The translations under genes were made by a program, and so were the position numbers. Of a stretch of 64,000 nt of DNA, positions 1 through 9,330 are shown piece by piece (position 1 is the first letter of the stretch; every line of letters starts with the position of its first letter). Under the pieces are notes generated by a model. The model saw only the letters and a program-made list of their open reading frames with translations. It was not told the DNA's origin and did no database searches. The stretch comes from Microbacterium trichothecenolyticum (GTDB taxonomy: Bacteria > Actinomycetota > Actinomycetes > Actinomycetales > Microbacteriaceae): contig NZ_JYJA01000024.1 of assembly GCF_000956465.1 (NCBI RefSeq), positions 36,450-100,449 on the forward strand, given 5' to 3'.

Positions 1-270
1 GCCCTCGCACCGGTGGCCCTCCACCGGGCCCTGTTCCAGCAGCGTGCCAAGGCCGAAGTCGTGCGGTACGGACACCTCGCCCTCGTCACGGCGCTCGGGA
101 CCGTCGCCGTGCTCCTCGTCGGTGTCGTGGCCTTCGTGTTCGATGTCGTGCTGGGTGGGTCGGCGTTCTGGTGGGCCCTCATCCCGCTCGGGCTGCTGGT
201 CTTCGCGATGTGGCTGGTCGTGCCCGCGATCCTCCGCGCGCGCCGCCGGACGAACGGAGTACGACGATGA
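1..270 (+). CDS. C-terminal part of a membrane protein of unknown function (5' partial)
   Basis: The frame is open from the first base, so the gene probably begins outside the window; a GTG at 13 could also be its start. The visible 89 residues have a basic, amphipathic beginning, then two hydrophobic segments (about residues 27-48 and 54-75) and a short Arg-rich tail (RARRRTNGVRR), which by the positive-inside rule should be cytoplasmic. No family is recognised. The stop TGA overlaps the ATG of the nitrilase-family gene by four bases, so the two are probably translationally coupled. Confidence 0.6.
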   Translation, partial: ALAPVALHRALFQQRAKAEVVRYGHLALVTALGTVAVLLVGVVAFVFDVVLGGSAFWWALIPLGLLVFAMWLVVPAILRARRRTNGVRR

Positions 271-1070
271 CCGAGACACTCCCCATCGGGGTGGCGCAGT
301 TCGCACCGACGGCCGATGCCGCGGTGAACCTCGAATCCATCGCGCAGCTCGTGGCGACGGCATCCGCCCGCGGAGCGCGCGTCGTGGTCTTCCCCGAGTA
401 CTCGAGCTACTTCGTCGACCCGTTCGACGAGTCCCTCGCCGCGAACGCCCAGGCGCTGGACGGCCTGTTCGTGCAGGCGCTCACGCGACTTGCGGCGCAG
501 CACGACCTGACGATCGTCGCGGGACTGCTGGAGCGCGGCAGCGACGGCGAGCGCGTGCGCAACACCGCGGTCGCCGTCGATGCGACGGGCCTGATCGCGC
601 ACTACCGGAAGCTGCACCTCTACGACGCGTTCGGCCAGCGGGAGTCGGACTGGGTCGAGCCGGGGGAGCCGGAGGCACCGCAGACGTTCGAGCTCGGCGG
701 ACTCCGGTTCGGCCTCATGACCTGCTACGACCTCCGGTTCCCCGAGGTCGGACGGCTGCTCGTCGACGCCGGGGCCGACGTGTTCGTCGTGCCGGCGGAA
801 TGGGTGCGCGGTCCGCTCAAGGAGCACCACTGGCGCACCCTGCTGCACGCCCGCGCGATCGAGAACACCGTGTTCGTCGCCGCCGCGGACCACCCGCCGC
901 CCCTCGGAGTAGGCAACTCGCTCGTCGTCGACCCGCAGGGCGTCGAACTGGCCGCGGTCGGCACGTCGACCGACGTGGCGGTCGCCCACCTCGACGTCGG
1001 CGCGATCGAGCGTGTGCGCCGGGTCAACCCCGCCCTGACGCTCCGGCGCTTCGGCGTCGGGCCGCGCTGA
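267..1070 (+). CDS. Carbon-nitrogen hydrolase, nitrilase superfamily
   Basis: A 267-residue cytoplasmic hydrolase that acts on nonpeptide C-N bonds (amides or omega-amides). The family triad is visible: Glu44 in FPEYS, Lys115 in YRKLHLYD and Cys153 in TCYDLRFPE. Length and motif spacing fit the omega-amidase / Nit2-like / deaminated-glutathione amidase branch, but the substrate cannot be read from sequence. The start is the ATG overlapping the upstream stop (ATGA); the frame stays open upstream to 171 but that part overlaps the preceding gene. It converges on an aminotransferase 9 bp away, an attractive functional neighbour because omega-amidases often follow transaminases, but the opposite strands argue against one transcript. 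Confidence 0.9.
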   Translation: MTETLPIGVAQFAPTADAAVNLESIAQLVATASARGARVVVFPEYSSYFVDPFDESLAANAQALDGLFVQALTRLAAQHDLTIVAGLLERGSDGERVRNTAVAVDATGLIAHYRKLHLYDAFGQRESDWVEPGEPEAPQTFELGGLRFGLMTCYDLRFPEVGRLLVDAGADVFVVPAEWVRGPLKEHHWRTLLHARAIENTVFVAAADHPPPLGVGNSLVVDPQGVELAAVGTSTDVAVAHLDVGAIERVRRVNPALTLRRFGVGPR

Positions 1071-1079
1071 CCCCGAGGC

Positions 1080-2279
1080 TCACCCGAGGGCGGCGAGGCG
1101 GGAGGCCGCTTCCTCGAGCACCTCGACGCGTTTGCACGCCGCGAAGCGCACGAGCGTGGCGTACTTCTCGAGCCGGTCCGGCGTCGCGAACGCGGTGAGC
1201 GGGATGGCCACGACCCCGGCGCGCTCGGGGAGAGCGCGGCAGAAGGCCGCGGCATCCGTCGCTCCGAGCGGCGCGGCGTCGACGACGGTGAAATAGGAGC
1301 CGGCGGGCATCGACACGTCGAATCCGGCGGCGCGCAGCCCCGCGCCGAGCAGGTCGCGCTTCGCACGCAGCGTGCCGGCGATGCCTTGGAAGAAGTCGTC
1401 GCCCAGGCGGAGTCCGGTGGCCATCGCAGGCTGGAACGGGCTGCCGTTGACGTACGTGAGGAACTGCTTGACCGCGAGCACCGCATCGACGAGCGGGGCG
1501 GGGCCGGAGATCCAGCCGATCTTCCAGCCGGTCGTCGAGAACGTCTTGCCGCCCGACGAGATCGTCAGCGTGCGCTCCCCGGCGCCGGGGAGCGTGGCGA
1601 TCGGCACGTGCGGCTCGTCGAAGACGAGGTGCTCGTACACCTCGTCGGTCACGATGACGGCGTCGTGGTGCTCGGCGAGGCGCACGACCTCGTCGCGCAC
1701 CGCGGCGCCGAAGACAGCCCCGGTGGGATTGTGCGGATCGTTCACGAGGATGACGCGGGTGCGATCGCTCACGGCGGCGCGCAGTTCGTCGAGGTCGGGC
1801 TGGAAGTCGGGCCACCGCAGCGGCACCGTCACGAGCCGAGCGCCGGCGAGAGCGACGACCGCGGCGTACGAGTCGTAGTAGGGCTCGAACACCACGACCT
1901 CGTCGTCGGGACCGTCGATGAGGGCGAGGAGCGCGGCGGCGAGCGCCTCGGTCGCCCCGGCCGTCACGAGCACCTCACGGGCGGGATCCAGCCGCAGTCC
2001 GTAGAACCGCTCCTGGTGCTCGGCGACGGCCGAGAGGAGATCAGGGATGCCGCGACCCGGCGGGTACTGATTGACGCCGTTCGCGATCGCCGAACGTGCC
2101 GCCTCGAGCACCTCGGCCGGGCCGTCCTCGTCGGGGAAGCCCTGCCCGAGGTTGATCGCGCCGGTACGCGCCGCAAGGGCCGACATCTCGGCGAAGATGG
2201 TGGGGTGGATCGACCCGTCGGAACCGACGAGTCCGGCGCCCGCGGCCGTGCGGCGCCATGCTCCGGAGATCTGTCGCAT
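1080..2279 (-). CDS. PLP-dependent class I/II aminotransferase (DapC / kynurenine aminotransferase-like)
   Basis: A 399-residue fold-type I aminotransferase. It has INLGQGFPDEDGP near the N-terminus, NDPHNPTG, TDEVYEHL and the PLP lysine in SSGGKTFSTTGWKIGW, the pattern of actinobacterial proteins annotated as N-succinyldiaminopimelate aminotransferase (M. tuberculosis Rv0858c type) or glutamine/kynurenine aminotransferase. The amino donor and acceptor cannot be fixed from sequence. The open frame runs on to 2660, but that stretch overlaps the HtrA gene; I chose the ATG at 2279, which gives the normal family length and is preceded by a weak GGTGAAG. Confidence 0.88.
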   Translation of the reverse strand: MRQISGAWRRTAAGAGLVGSDGSIHPTIFAEMSALAARTGAINLGQGFPDEDGPAEVLEAARSAIANGVNQYPPGRGIPDLLSAVAEHQERFYGLRLDPAREVLVTAGATEALAAALLALIDGPDDEVVVFEPYYDSYAAVVALAGARLVTVPLRWPDFQPDLDELRAAVSDRTRVILVNDPHNPTGAVFGAAVRDEVVRLAEHHDAVIVTDEVYEHLVFDEPHVPIATLPGAGERTLTISSGGKTFSTTGWKIGWISGPAPLVDAVLAVKQFLTYVNGSPFQPAMATGLRLGDDFFQGIAGTLRAKRDLLGAGLRAAGFDVSMPAGSYFTVVDAAPLGATDAAAFCRALPERAGVVAIPLTAFATPDRLEKYATLVRFAACKRVEVLEEAASRLAALG

Positions 2280-2397
2280 CGCTTCACCGTAATACCGGGC
2301 GGGCTCATCTCTGTTGCATAGGCGAGTCCCATTCGCGACATAAGAAACGCACAGCATCGGTGGGCACAGTGGTGAGTGCTTGGCAGAAGGAGCAACC

Positions 2398-4089
2398 ATG
2401 AGCGACATCCAGGGCGATCGCCCGGAAGACCAGACCCCCGCCGTCCCCTCGCAGTCGGCCGCGGAGGCCGCCGCGCAGACGCCCGCCCAGCCCGAGACCC
2501 CGGCCCCCGCCGCGGCCGCGCCGGAAGCCGTCGAGCCCGCGCAGTCATCCGCGCCCGCCCAGCCTGCGCCGCCCGTGGCCTCGGCCGCGCCCGCCGCCGC
2601 GCTGCCCCCGGTCCCGCCGAGCGCACCCGCCGCGCAGCCCGCGACCCACGTGCAGCCCACCGCGCCGACCCAGCCCGTGCCGCCCGCCGGTTATCCGGCA
2701 GGGGCGCACGCGTACGCCCGTCCGCAGGGTTACGCCGGCCAGCCCGCACCCTACCCCCACTCCTACGCGGGCCAGCCGACGCCCGGCGCCCCCGGTGCCG
2801 CGTTCGGCGTGCCCGCTGCGGACGCCCAGCAGACGCTGCCGATCGCCGGCTCGACCGGCGCGGTGCCGACGGCGACCAAGGCCCCCAAGAAGTCGTCCGG
2901 AGCGGGCAAGGTCGTCGGCCTCATCGTCGCGGCCGCCATCGTCGGCGGCGCTGCGGGCCTCGGTGGCGCGTACGCCGGCGTCACCTGGTTCGCCCCGGTG
3001 AGCGCATCGCCCGCCGCGGGACCGTCGACGGTCACCGTCAACGACACCGACTCGGTCAACCAGACCACCGCGATCGCCGCGAAGGTCGTGCCGAGCGTCG
3101 TCACGATCGAGGCGACCGGCTCGTCGGCAGCCGGCACCGGTTCGGGCGTCGTGCTCACGAAGGACGGCTACGTCGTCACCAACACGCACGTCGTGACCCT
3201 CGACGGCGCGACCGGTGACGCGACCATCCGCGTGACCACGTCCGATGGCCGCGTCTACGACGCAGAGGTCGTCGGCACCGACCCGACCTACGACCTGGCC
3301 GTCATCAAGCTGAAGGACGCCGAGGACCTCACCCCGATCGAGATCGCCGACTCGAGCAAGCTCAACGTCGGCGACACGACCGTCGCGGTCGGGGCGCCGC
3401 TGGGGCTCGCGAACTCGGTGACGGAAGGCATCGTGAGCGCGCTCAACCGCTCGATCTCGATCGCGTCCTCGGCGGCGCCCGACTCGGGCGGCGACAGCCA
3501 GGACCAGCAGGACCAGAACAGCCAGGAAGGCCCGTTCCGCTTCGACTTCGGTCAGGGCGACCAGCAGTCGACGGCGACCGAGAGCATCTCGATCTCCGTC
3601 ATCCAGACCGACGCCGCCATCAACCCCGGCAACTCGGGCGGCGCGCTGGTCGACTCCGACGGCAAGCTGATCGGGATCAACGTGGCGATCGCGACCGCTG
3701 GCGGCTCGTCGTCCGACGGCTCGGGCTCGATCGGCGTCGGCTTCTCGATCCCGTCCGACATCGTCAAGCGCATCACCGGCGAGATCATCGACAGCGGCGA
3801 GGCGACCCACGGTCTGCTCGGCGCGAACGTGAAGGCCGCGGCATCCGTCGAGGGCTCCACCATCACCGGCGCCTACATCGATGCCGTCACCGACGGCGGC
3901 GCGGCTGCCGCCGCCGGCCTGCAGAAGGGCGACATCGTCACTGCTTTCAACGGCGTCCCCGTCACCGACGCGACCGACCTCACGGCGCAGGTGCGCGCGG
4001 CCGCGGCCGGCAGCGACGCCGAAGTGACGTACGTCCGCGACGGCAAGACGCAGACCCTCCAGGTCACGCTGGGATCGCTCCAGCAGTAG
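2398..4089 (+). CDS. HtrA/DegP-type trypsin-like serine protease with PDZ domain
   Basis: A 563-residue membrane-anchored protease of envelope quality control. A Pro/Ala/Gln-rich cytoplasmic region (about 1-165, with GYAGQP-like repeats) is followed by one membrane helix (about 172-195). An extracytoplasmic S1C protease domain follows with the triad His264 (TNTHVV), Asp299 (TYDLAVIKL) and Ser413 (NPGNSGGAL). A C-terminal PDZ domain (about 470-555) contains GLQKGDIVTAFNG. A Ser/Asp/Gln-rich insertion (SGGDSQDQQDQNSQEG) lies inside the protease domain. The start ATG has an AGAAGGAG Shine-Dalgarno at 2385-2392; an in-frame TTG at 2380 lacks one. It is divergent from the aminotransferase. Confidence 0.95.
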   Translation: MSDIQGDRPEDQTPAVPSQSAAEAAAQTPAQPETPAPAAAAPEAVEPAQSSAPAQPAPPVASAAPAAALPPVPPSAPAAQPATHVQPTAPTQPVPPAGYPAGAHAYARPQGYAGQPAPYPHSYAGQPTPGAPGAAFGVPAADAQQTLPIAGSTGAVPTATKAPKKSSGAGKVVGLIVAAAIVGGAAGLGGAYAGVTWFAPVSASPAAGPSTVTVNDTDSVNQTTAIAAKVVPSVVTIEATGSSAAGTGSGVVLTKDGYVVTNTHVVTLDGATGDATIRVTTSDGRVYDAEVVGTDPTYDLAVIKLKDAEDLTPIEIADSSKLNVGDTTVAVGAPLGLANSVTEGIVSALNRSISIASSAAPDSGGDSQDQQDQNSQEGPFRFDFGQGDQQSTATESISISVIQTDAAINPGNSGGALVDSDGKLIGINVAIATAGGSSSDGSGSIGVGFSIPSDIVKRITGEIIDSGEATHGLLGANVKAAASVEGSTITGAYIDAVTDGGAAAAAGLQKGDIVTAFNGVPVTDATDLTAQVRAAAAGSDAEVTYVRDGKTQTLQVTLGSLQQ

Positions 4090-4147
4090 TCCGCACGCCC
4101 GTCCACACCCCCAGGGACGCCATTGCGCGAGCAGGTAGGCTCGCGGG

Positions 4148-5422
4148 ATGGCGTCCTTCTCGTTCGGCGCGGGGAACGCCCGAAAGCTCGCGACCATCCC
4201 GCTCTATGCCGCCGGACGCCTCCTCACCCTCCTGGTGCCCCGCTCGCGCGACGAGTGGGTGATCGGCTGTGCGGTCGGCATCGGTGACGGCGCGCTGGCG
4301 CTCTGGGAGGTGGCGGCCGCCGACGGACGCAGCCCTGTCTGGCTGGTCGGCTCGGCGAAGGAGGCGGCGGATGCTGCGGCCCGCGGCATCCGCACCGTTC
4401 CGAAGCATTCCCTGCGCGGGCTGTGGCGCACCGCGCGCGCCCGAGTGGTCGTCGTCACGCACGGATTCGGGGACGTCAACCGCTACGCGGTGTCGGGTGC
4501 GTTCGTCGTGCAGCTGTGGCACGGCATCCCGCTCAAGCGGATCGGGGTCGATTCGCCCGAGACGCTGAGGGTGCCCGGCGTCGTCGCTGCGACGCCGGCT
4601 GCCGGAGCCGTGCGCGGGCTGCTGAGATCGATGTACCGCGGCGCCGCGCGCCGCATCCGTGTGATTCCAGCCGCCTCGCATCTCGTCCGCGGCCGTCTCG
4701 AATCCGCCTTCGCATTGCCCGATGCGAGCGTGCCGGTGACCGGCGAGCCTCGCGTCGACGTGCTCTCCCGTGGCAGCGCCGAGGATCGCCGCGTGCAGGC
4801 CCGCGCCGCCATCGGGCGCGCCGTGCCCCGCGGGGGCCTCTCGACCCGCTTCGTGCTCTACGCGCCGACGTGGCGCGACGGCGCGGTCGACCCGGCGGTG
4901 CCGACCACGCAGGAATGGTCGCACATCGTCGATGTGCTGAGGCATCACGACGCGACGCTCCTCGTCCGGTCGCACCCGCTCGGCGCCGGCGACTACACCC
5001 CGCCGTTCCCGACCGACCGCGTGCACCTGCTCGGCAGTGACCTGGTCGCGGACGTGACCCCGCTGCTGCCCGGCCTCGACGCCCTCGTCACCGACTACTC
5101 GTCGCTCGCGTTCGACGCGTCGCTCGTGCCGCTGCCGACGCTGTTCCTCGCCCCCGACGTCGAGGAGTACGCACGAAGGCGCGGCTTCTACGGCACATAC
5201 GCCGACGTGGCGGGCGCGGACTGGGCGATCGACTGGACGCAGGCGGCGACCCAGCTGGACGCGGTGCTCGGAGACGATGCCGAGCGTGCACGCCGCGTCG
5301 ATCGGGCGATCGCGCTGGATGCGCGGGTGCACGCGTTCCGCGACGGGCGCAATGCCGAGAGGGTGTACCGTGCGATTCTGGCCGGAACGGTGCACGACGA
5401 CCCGAGGGAAGGAACCGGATGA
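4148..5422 (+). CDS. CDP-glycerol glycerophosphotransferase family protein (TagB/TagF-like)
   Basis: A 424-residue peripheral membrane transferase predicted to move glycerol-phosphate (or another polyol phosphate) from a CDP donor to a wall or membrane polymer. The family signatures are present in order: LWHGIPLKR with His125, LYAPTWRDG, VRSHPLG and VTDYSSLAFD (Asp316, Ser318, Ser319). The start ATG lies 6 nt after a TAGGCT hexamer (4136-4141) and no Shine-Dalgarno is visible, so the mRNA is probably leaderless. The stop overlaps the start of the next transferase (ATGA). Together with the genes at 5419, 6892 and 8027 it forms a cell-surface glycopolymer block. Confidence 0.88.
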   Translation: MASFSFGAGNARKLATIPLYAAGRLLTLLVPRSRDEWVIGCAVGIGDGALALWEVAAADGRSPVWLVGSAKEAADAAARGIRTVPKHSLRGLWRTARARVVVVTHGFGDVNRYAVSGAFVVQLWHGIPLKRIGVDSPETLRVPGVVAATPAAGAVRGLLRSMYRGAARRIRVIPAASHLVRGRLESAFALPDASVPVTGEPRVDVLSRGSAEDRRVQARAAIGRAVPRGGLSTRFVLYAPTWRDGAVDPAVPTTQEWSHIVDVLRHHDATLLVRSHPLGAGDYTPPFPTDRVHLLGSDLVADVTPLLPGLDALVTDYSSLAFDASLVPLPTLFLAPDVEEYARRRGFYGTYADVAGADWAIDWTQAATQLDAVLGDDAERARRVDRAIALDARVHAFRDGRNAERVYRAILAGTVHDDPREGTG

Positions 5423-6870
5423 CCGACGCGCGCTTCACGACGGAGGGGAGCCCGGCTCTCGTGCTCTCGGGCGAGGGGGAGCGGCCGGAATCCGTCGAGA
5501 TCGTCGGTGCCCGTGCCCGCGTCACCGCGCGCCTCACCGGACGCGGCAAGACGTGGACGGCGACGCTGCCGCTGCGCGCCGCGCGCTGGGGCGGGCCCGA
5601 GCTGCCACTGCCCGCGGGCTCGTACGAGGTGCGGATCGAGGATGCCGCGGATCGCGGCATCCGTCCCCCCGAAGCGCTCCCGCTCACGCAGCTCGGAACC
5701 CTCCGAGCGAGCCTGGAGGGATGGACCTTGCGCGTCGGGCCCCCGATCGACCCCGCGTACGACTCCGGCGAAGGGCAGGACGCCCTCGAACGCCGCTATG
5801 CGACCCGACCCGCCACAGGTTTCGAGAACGCCGTGTTCTTCGAGAGCTTCTACGGCCGCAACGCCAGCTGCAACCCGCTGGCGATCGACCGGGAGGTCGC
5901 GCGCCGCGCGCCGGGCGTGACCCGCTACTGGAGCGTCGTCGACCTGTCGGTCGCCGTGCCGGACGGCGCGATCCCGGTGGTCGAGGGGAGCCCGGAGTGG
6001 TGGCGCGCCCGTGGCGCCGCCCGACTGCTCGTGGTCAACGACTGGCTGCGCCGCCGGTTCTCGCGGCGCAAGGGGCAGATCGTGCTGCAGACCTGGCACG
6101 GCACTCCGCTCAAGCGCCTCGCGCTGCACCGGCCCGGGTTCGACCCGCGCCGTACGGCGGCGGTCGTGCGCGAGTCGCGGCGATGGAACATCCTGTTGGC
6201 GCAGAATCCCTATGCCGCGCGCATCCTCGGCAAGGCGTACGCGTTCCTCACGCGTCCGGTCTGGGTCGAGGGGTATCCGCGCAACGATGTCCTGACCACG
6301 GGCGACGGCACCGCGACGCGCGAGGCCCTCGGCATCCGCCCCGGCGAGCGCGTTCTGCTGTACGCGCCGACGTGGCGTGACGACCGCGACCAGATCGTGG
6401 ACTTCATCGACCCGGTCTCGCTCGCCGCGGCCACCGACGCGGTGGTGCTCGTGCGCGGGCACTCGCGCACGCTGCTGCCGGGACGTGACGCGGAAGGCCC
6501 ACGGGTGATCGACGTCACAGGCTTCCCCGACACCTCGCTGCTGCTGCTCGTCGCCGATGCGCTCATCACCGACTACTCGTCCGTGATGTTCGACTACTCG
6601 GTGACCGGGAAGCCGATGTACTTCCTCGTCCCCGACATGGAGCACTACCGCGGCGAGCTGCGCGGGTTCTACTTCGACCTCGCCGCGCACGCGCCGGGCC
6701 CGATGGTGCGCACGCAGGAGGAGCTCGTGGCCGCGCTCGCCGCGGGCGACACCGCGAAGTATGCGTCCCGCTACACGCAGTGGCGCGACAAGTTCAACGC
6801 CCGCGATGACGGCCACGCCGCCGAGCGGGTCGTGGCACGCATCCTGGACCAGGGCTTCATCGACGCCTGA
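5419..6870 (+). CDS. CDP-glycerol glycerophosphotransferase family protein with N-terminal extension
   Basis: A 483-residue homologue of the preceding gene. The C-terminal catalytic part has TWHGTPLKRLAL with His227, LYAPTWRDDRDQ, VRGHSR and ITDYSSVMFDYSVTGKPMYF. About 190 residues precede it; the first hundred look beta-rich (LVLSGEGERPESVEIVGARARVTARL, shown here in parts of the stretch) and could be an accessory or substrate-binding domain, which is inference. The start ATG overlaps the upstream stop by four bases and has GAAGGAA 8-9 nt upstream, so unlike its neighbour it has a normal ribosome site within the transcript. Probably adds or extends polyol-phosphate units on the same polymer. 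Confidence 0.88.
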   Translation: MTDARFTTEGSPALVLSGEGERPESVEIVGARARVTARLTGRGKTWTATLPLRAARWGGPELPLPAGSYEVRIEDAADRGIRPPEALPLTQLGTLRASLEGWTLRVGPPIDPAYDSGEGQDALERRYATRPATGFENAVFFESFYGRNASCNPLAIDREVARRAPGVTRYWSVVDLSVAVPDGAIPVVEGSPEWWRARGAARLLVVNDWLRRRFSRRKGQIVLQTWHGTPLKRLALHRPGFDPRRTAAVVRESRRWNILLAQNPYAARILGKAYAFLTRPVWVEGYPRNDVLTTGDGTATREALGIRPGERVLLYAPTWRDDRDQIVDFIDPVSLAAATDAVVLVRGHSRTLLPGRDAEGPRVIDVTGFPDTSLLLLVADALITDYSSVMFDYSVTGKPMYFLVPDMEHYRGELRGFYFDLAAHAPGPMVRTQEELVAALAAGDTAKYASRYTQWRDKFNARDDGHAAERVVARILDQGFIDA

Positions 6871-6891
6871 CGGCGGGTTGCGCGGTGCACG

Positions 6892-7986
6892 TCACGGCAG
6901 CGGCGTGTTGCGGCTTCCGAGGCGGGAGGTGTCGACGGTGTCGTGTGCGCCGCCGATCACTCCGAGCAGGAAACCCCAGCCCCACGCGAGGTGCATGGAC
7001 GGCAGCACCGCTGCGGTCCACAGCTTGTCGCGCCACCCGTGCCCGCCACCTCGGCCGAGAGCGACGGCGGCGATGAGGACGGCGTACGCGAGCACGGGGA
7101 GGTAGACGACGGATGCCGCCACCGACCACCATCCCTGCAGCAGACCGGTGAGCTGGAGCACGCCGACGATGATCCCCAGCAGGATCGTCAGCACGAGCGC
7201 CGGCGGCGCGAAGAACCTCAGCGAGTTGCCGCGCCCGAATCGCCGGACGAGCTCTCCCCGCCACCGGCCCGTCGCCGAGAACTGACGGACCAGGCGCGCC
7301 CAGCTCTCACGCGGCCAGTACGTCACGGCGAGTGAGGGATCGAACCAGACGCGGTAGCCGGCGCGGCGGATGCGCAGATTCAGCTCCCAGTCCTCGCCGC
7401 GCCGGATGCTCTCGTCGAACAGCCCGACCTCTCCGAGCACCTCGCGGCGCATGACGCCGAGGTAGGCGGACTCGGCCTCGCCCTCCTGCGTGCCGCCGTG
7501 GTACGCGCCGCCGCCGAGGCCGATGGGGGAGTTGTAGGCGCGCGCGACGGCCCGCTGGAACGGTGTGCGGCCGTCGGCGCGCATCACGCCGCCCACGTTC
7601 GCCGCGCGCACACGGTCGAGGGTCGCCAGCGCGCGTCGCGCGTAGGTCGGATCGAGTTCGGAGTGCGCGTCCACACGCACGACCGTGGGGTGCCGCGCGG
7701 CGCGGATCGCCAGGTTGAGGCCGATGGGGATGTCGGCGCCCGGGTTCTCGACCAGCACGATGCGGTCGTCACCGGCGGCGAGTTCGGCCGCCAGCGCGTT
7801 CGTGCCGTCCGTCGAGGGGCCGAGGGCGAGGATCAGCTCGGTCGGGCCGGGGACGTCCTGCGCGAGCACCGTCTCGACCGCACGGCCGAGGTAATCGCGC
7901 TCGTTGAGCACCGGCATCACGAAGCTCACGCCGGAACCCGGCGGAGGGACTGGAGCGTCCCTGCGCCCGTGTTGCTCGACATGCAC
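6892..7986 (-). CDS. Family 2 glycosyltransferase with C-terminal membrane helices
   Basis: A 364-residue GT-A enzyme. The N-terminal domain (about 18-240) has FVMPVLNERDYLGRAV, GPSTDGT, the metal/nucleotide-binding segment VRVDAHSE (Asp106, His108) and RRGEDWELNLRIR, the ExxDW-like acceptor-site motif. The C-terminal third has three to four hydrophobic helices (about 255-345), which makes it an integral membrane transferase resembling ExoA-type succinoglycan enzymes. The start is a GTG; CATGAT lies 6 nt upstream, a weak leaderless promoter candidate. It is antiparallel within the wall-polymer block and probably decorates or builds the same polymer (inferred from neighbours only). Confidence 0.87.
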   Translation of the reverse strand: MHVEQHGRRDAPVPPPGSGVSFVMPVLNERDYLGRAVETVLAQDVPGPTELILALGPSTDGTNALAAELAAGDDRIVLVENPGADIPIGLNLAIRAARHPTVVRVDAHSELDPTYARRALATLDRVRAANVGGVMRADGRTPFQRAVARAYNSPIGLGGGAYHGGTQEGEAESAYLGVMRREVLGEVGLFDESIRRGEDWELNLRIRRAGYRVWFDPSLAVTYWPRESWARLVRQFSATGRWRGELVRRFGRGNSLRFFAPPALVLTILLGIIVGVLQLTGLLQGWWSVAASVVYLPVLAYAVLIAAVALGRGGGHGWRDKLWTAAVLPSMHLAWGWGFLLGVIGGAHDTVDTSRLGSRNTPLP

Positions 7987-8026
7987 GCGTCGATCATGTC
8001 ACGAGAGCCCTGGGTAGGCTGGAAGC

Positions 8027-9307
8027 GTGGGTCTGGTCTCGGATGGAAAGAAGGCGGTCGCTCTCGTCCGCAAGGCGGTGCGGAATCGTTCGGCCGTGAT
8101 CGACGTGCGGCGCACCCTCGCTGCGCGGCCGCCGCACCCGCCGTTCCAGTACCGGGTGGCCGTCTACTTCGCCGACGGCGCGGTCAACATGTACCAGATG
8201 CGGCAGTGGTACAAGCCGCTCGCCGACCTCGCCAAGACCTGGCCCGTGGTGGTGCTGAGCAGGGCCGCCACCGGCGCCGAGGCGCTGCTGGCAGACGGCG
8301 CGCTCCCGGTGGCGTTCGTCCCGACGGTGCGCGATCTCGAGCGCTTCATCGCCAAGCAGGACATCCGCGTCGTCCTGTACGTGAACCAGAACACGCGCAA
8401 CTTCCAGATGTTCCGCTACGGCCGGCGCTGGCACGTGTTCATCAACCACGGCGAGTCCGACAAGATGTACATGACCACGAATCAGTACAAGGCGTACGAC
8501 TACGCGATGATCGCGGGCGACGCCGCGCGCGAGCGGCTCTCGCGGGTGCTGTGGGACTACGACATCGAGCGCCGAACGATCCAGATCGGGCGCCCGCAGG
8601 CCGACCACTACTCGGGCACCCTGCCTTACACGCCTGACGAGCGCACGGTGGTGCTCTACGCGCCCACGTGGGAGGGGGACCGGCCGTCCGCCCACTACGG
8701 CTCGATCGCCACGCATGGCGAAGCGCTCGTGACCGCGCTCGTGGCCACGGGGCGCCATCGCGTCATCTACCGGCCCCACCCGCGTTCGGGAGTCGTGAAC
8801 CACGAGTACGGGGCGGCGAACAAGCGCATCATCGCGGCCCTCAACGCGGCGAACGCCTCGGATCCCTCTGCCCGGCACGTCTTCGACGACGGGCCCGAGC
8901 TCGGCTGGCAGCTGGCCGCGGCGGACGTCGCGATCGTCGACATCTCGGCGATGGTCTACGACCGGCTCGCGGCCGACAAGCCGCTCATGGTCACGCGACC
9001 GGCTGACCCCGCCGCCGCGATCGACACGCACGGCTACCTGTCGGCCTGCGAGTGGCTCGACGCCGCCGCCGCGCCCGACATCGTCGCCCAGACCGAACGC
9101 GTGCTCGGCGACCCCGATGCCGTCGCGCGCCTGGAGGAATGGGTGACCCGCTACTTCGGCGACACCGCTCCGGGGGCGGCGACGGCACGGTTCCACGGCG
9201 CCGTGCAGCGCCTCATGGACGACTGGGACTCCTGGTACGCGCGGTCGGTCGCCGACGCCGAGGACGACGAGCCCGAAGACGAAGCGGAACTCGACGACGA
9301 GGGCTGA
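8027..9307 (+). CDS. CDP-glycerol glycerophosphotransferase family protein
   Basis: A 426-residue third member of this family in the block, more diverged than the other two: it has FINHGESDKMYM with His141 in place of WHG(I/T)PLK, then VLYAPTWEG, IYRPHPRSG and IVDISAMVYDRL in place of TDYSS. Asp/Glu-rich C-terminus (DAEDDEPEDEAELDDEG). The altered acceptor-site motif suggests a different acceptor from the pair at 4.1-6.9 kb. The GTG start follows TAGGCT (8015-8020) by 6 nt, so translation is probably leaderless. It is divergent from the GT2 gene, 40 bp apart. Confidence 0.85.
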   Translation: MGLVSDGKKAVALVRKAVRNRSAVIDVRRTLAARPPHPPFQYRVAVYFADGAVNMYQMRQWYKPLADLAKTWPVVVLSRAATGAEALLADGALPVAFVPTVRDLERFIAKQDIRVVLYVNQNTRNFQMFRYGRRWHVFINHGESDKMYMTTNQYKAYDYAMIAGDAARERLSRVLWDYDIERRTIQIGRPQADHYSGTLPYTPDERTVVLYAPTWEGDRPSAHYGSIATHGEALVTALVATGRHRVIYRPHPRSGVVNHEYGAANKRIIAALNAANASDPSARHVFDDGPELGWQLAAADVAIVDISAMVYDRLAADKPLMVTRPADPAAAIDTHGYLSACEWLDAAAAPDIVAQTERVLGDPDAVARLEEWVTRYFGDTAPGAATARFHGAVQRLMDDWDSWYARSVADAEDDEPEDEAELDDEG

Positions 9308-9330
9308 GCCCGGGCGATCCTCCGGCGGCG

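Noticed and set aside
2280..2660. N-terminal extension of the aminotransferase
   Set aside because: Would overlap the HtrA gene and its Shine-Dalgarno; the extension is Gly/Ala-rich without homology to aminotransferases.
2545..4197. 550-codon minus-strand frame across the HtrA protease
   Set aside because: Antisense shadow; the plus strand has catalytic triad and PDZ.
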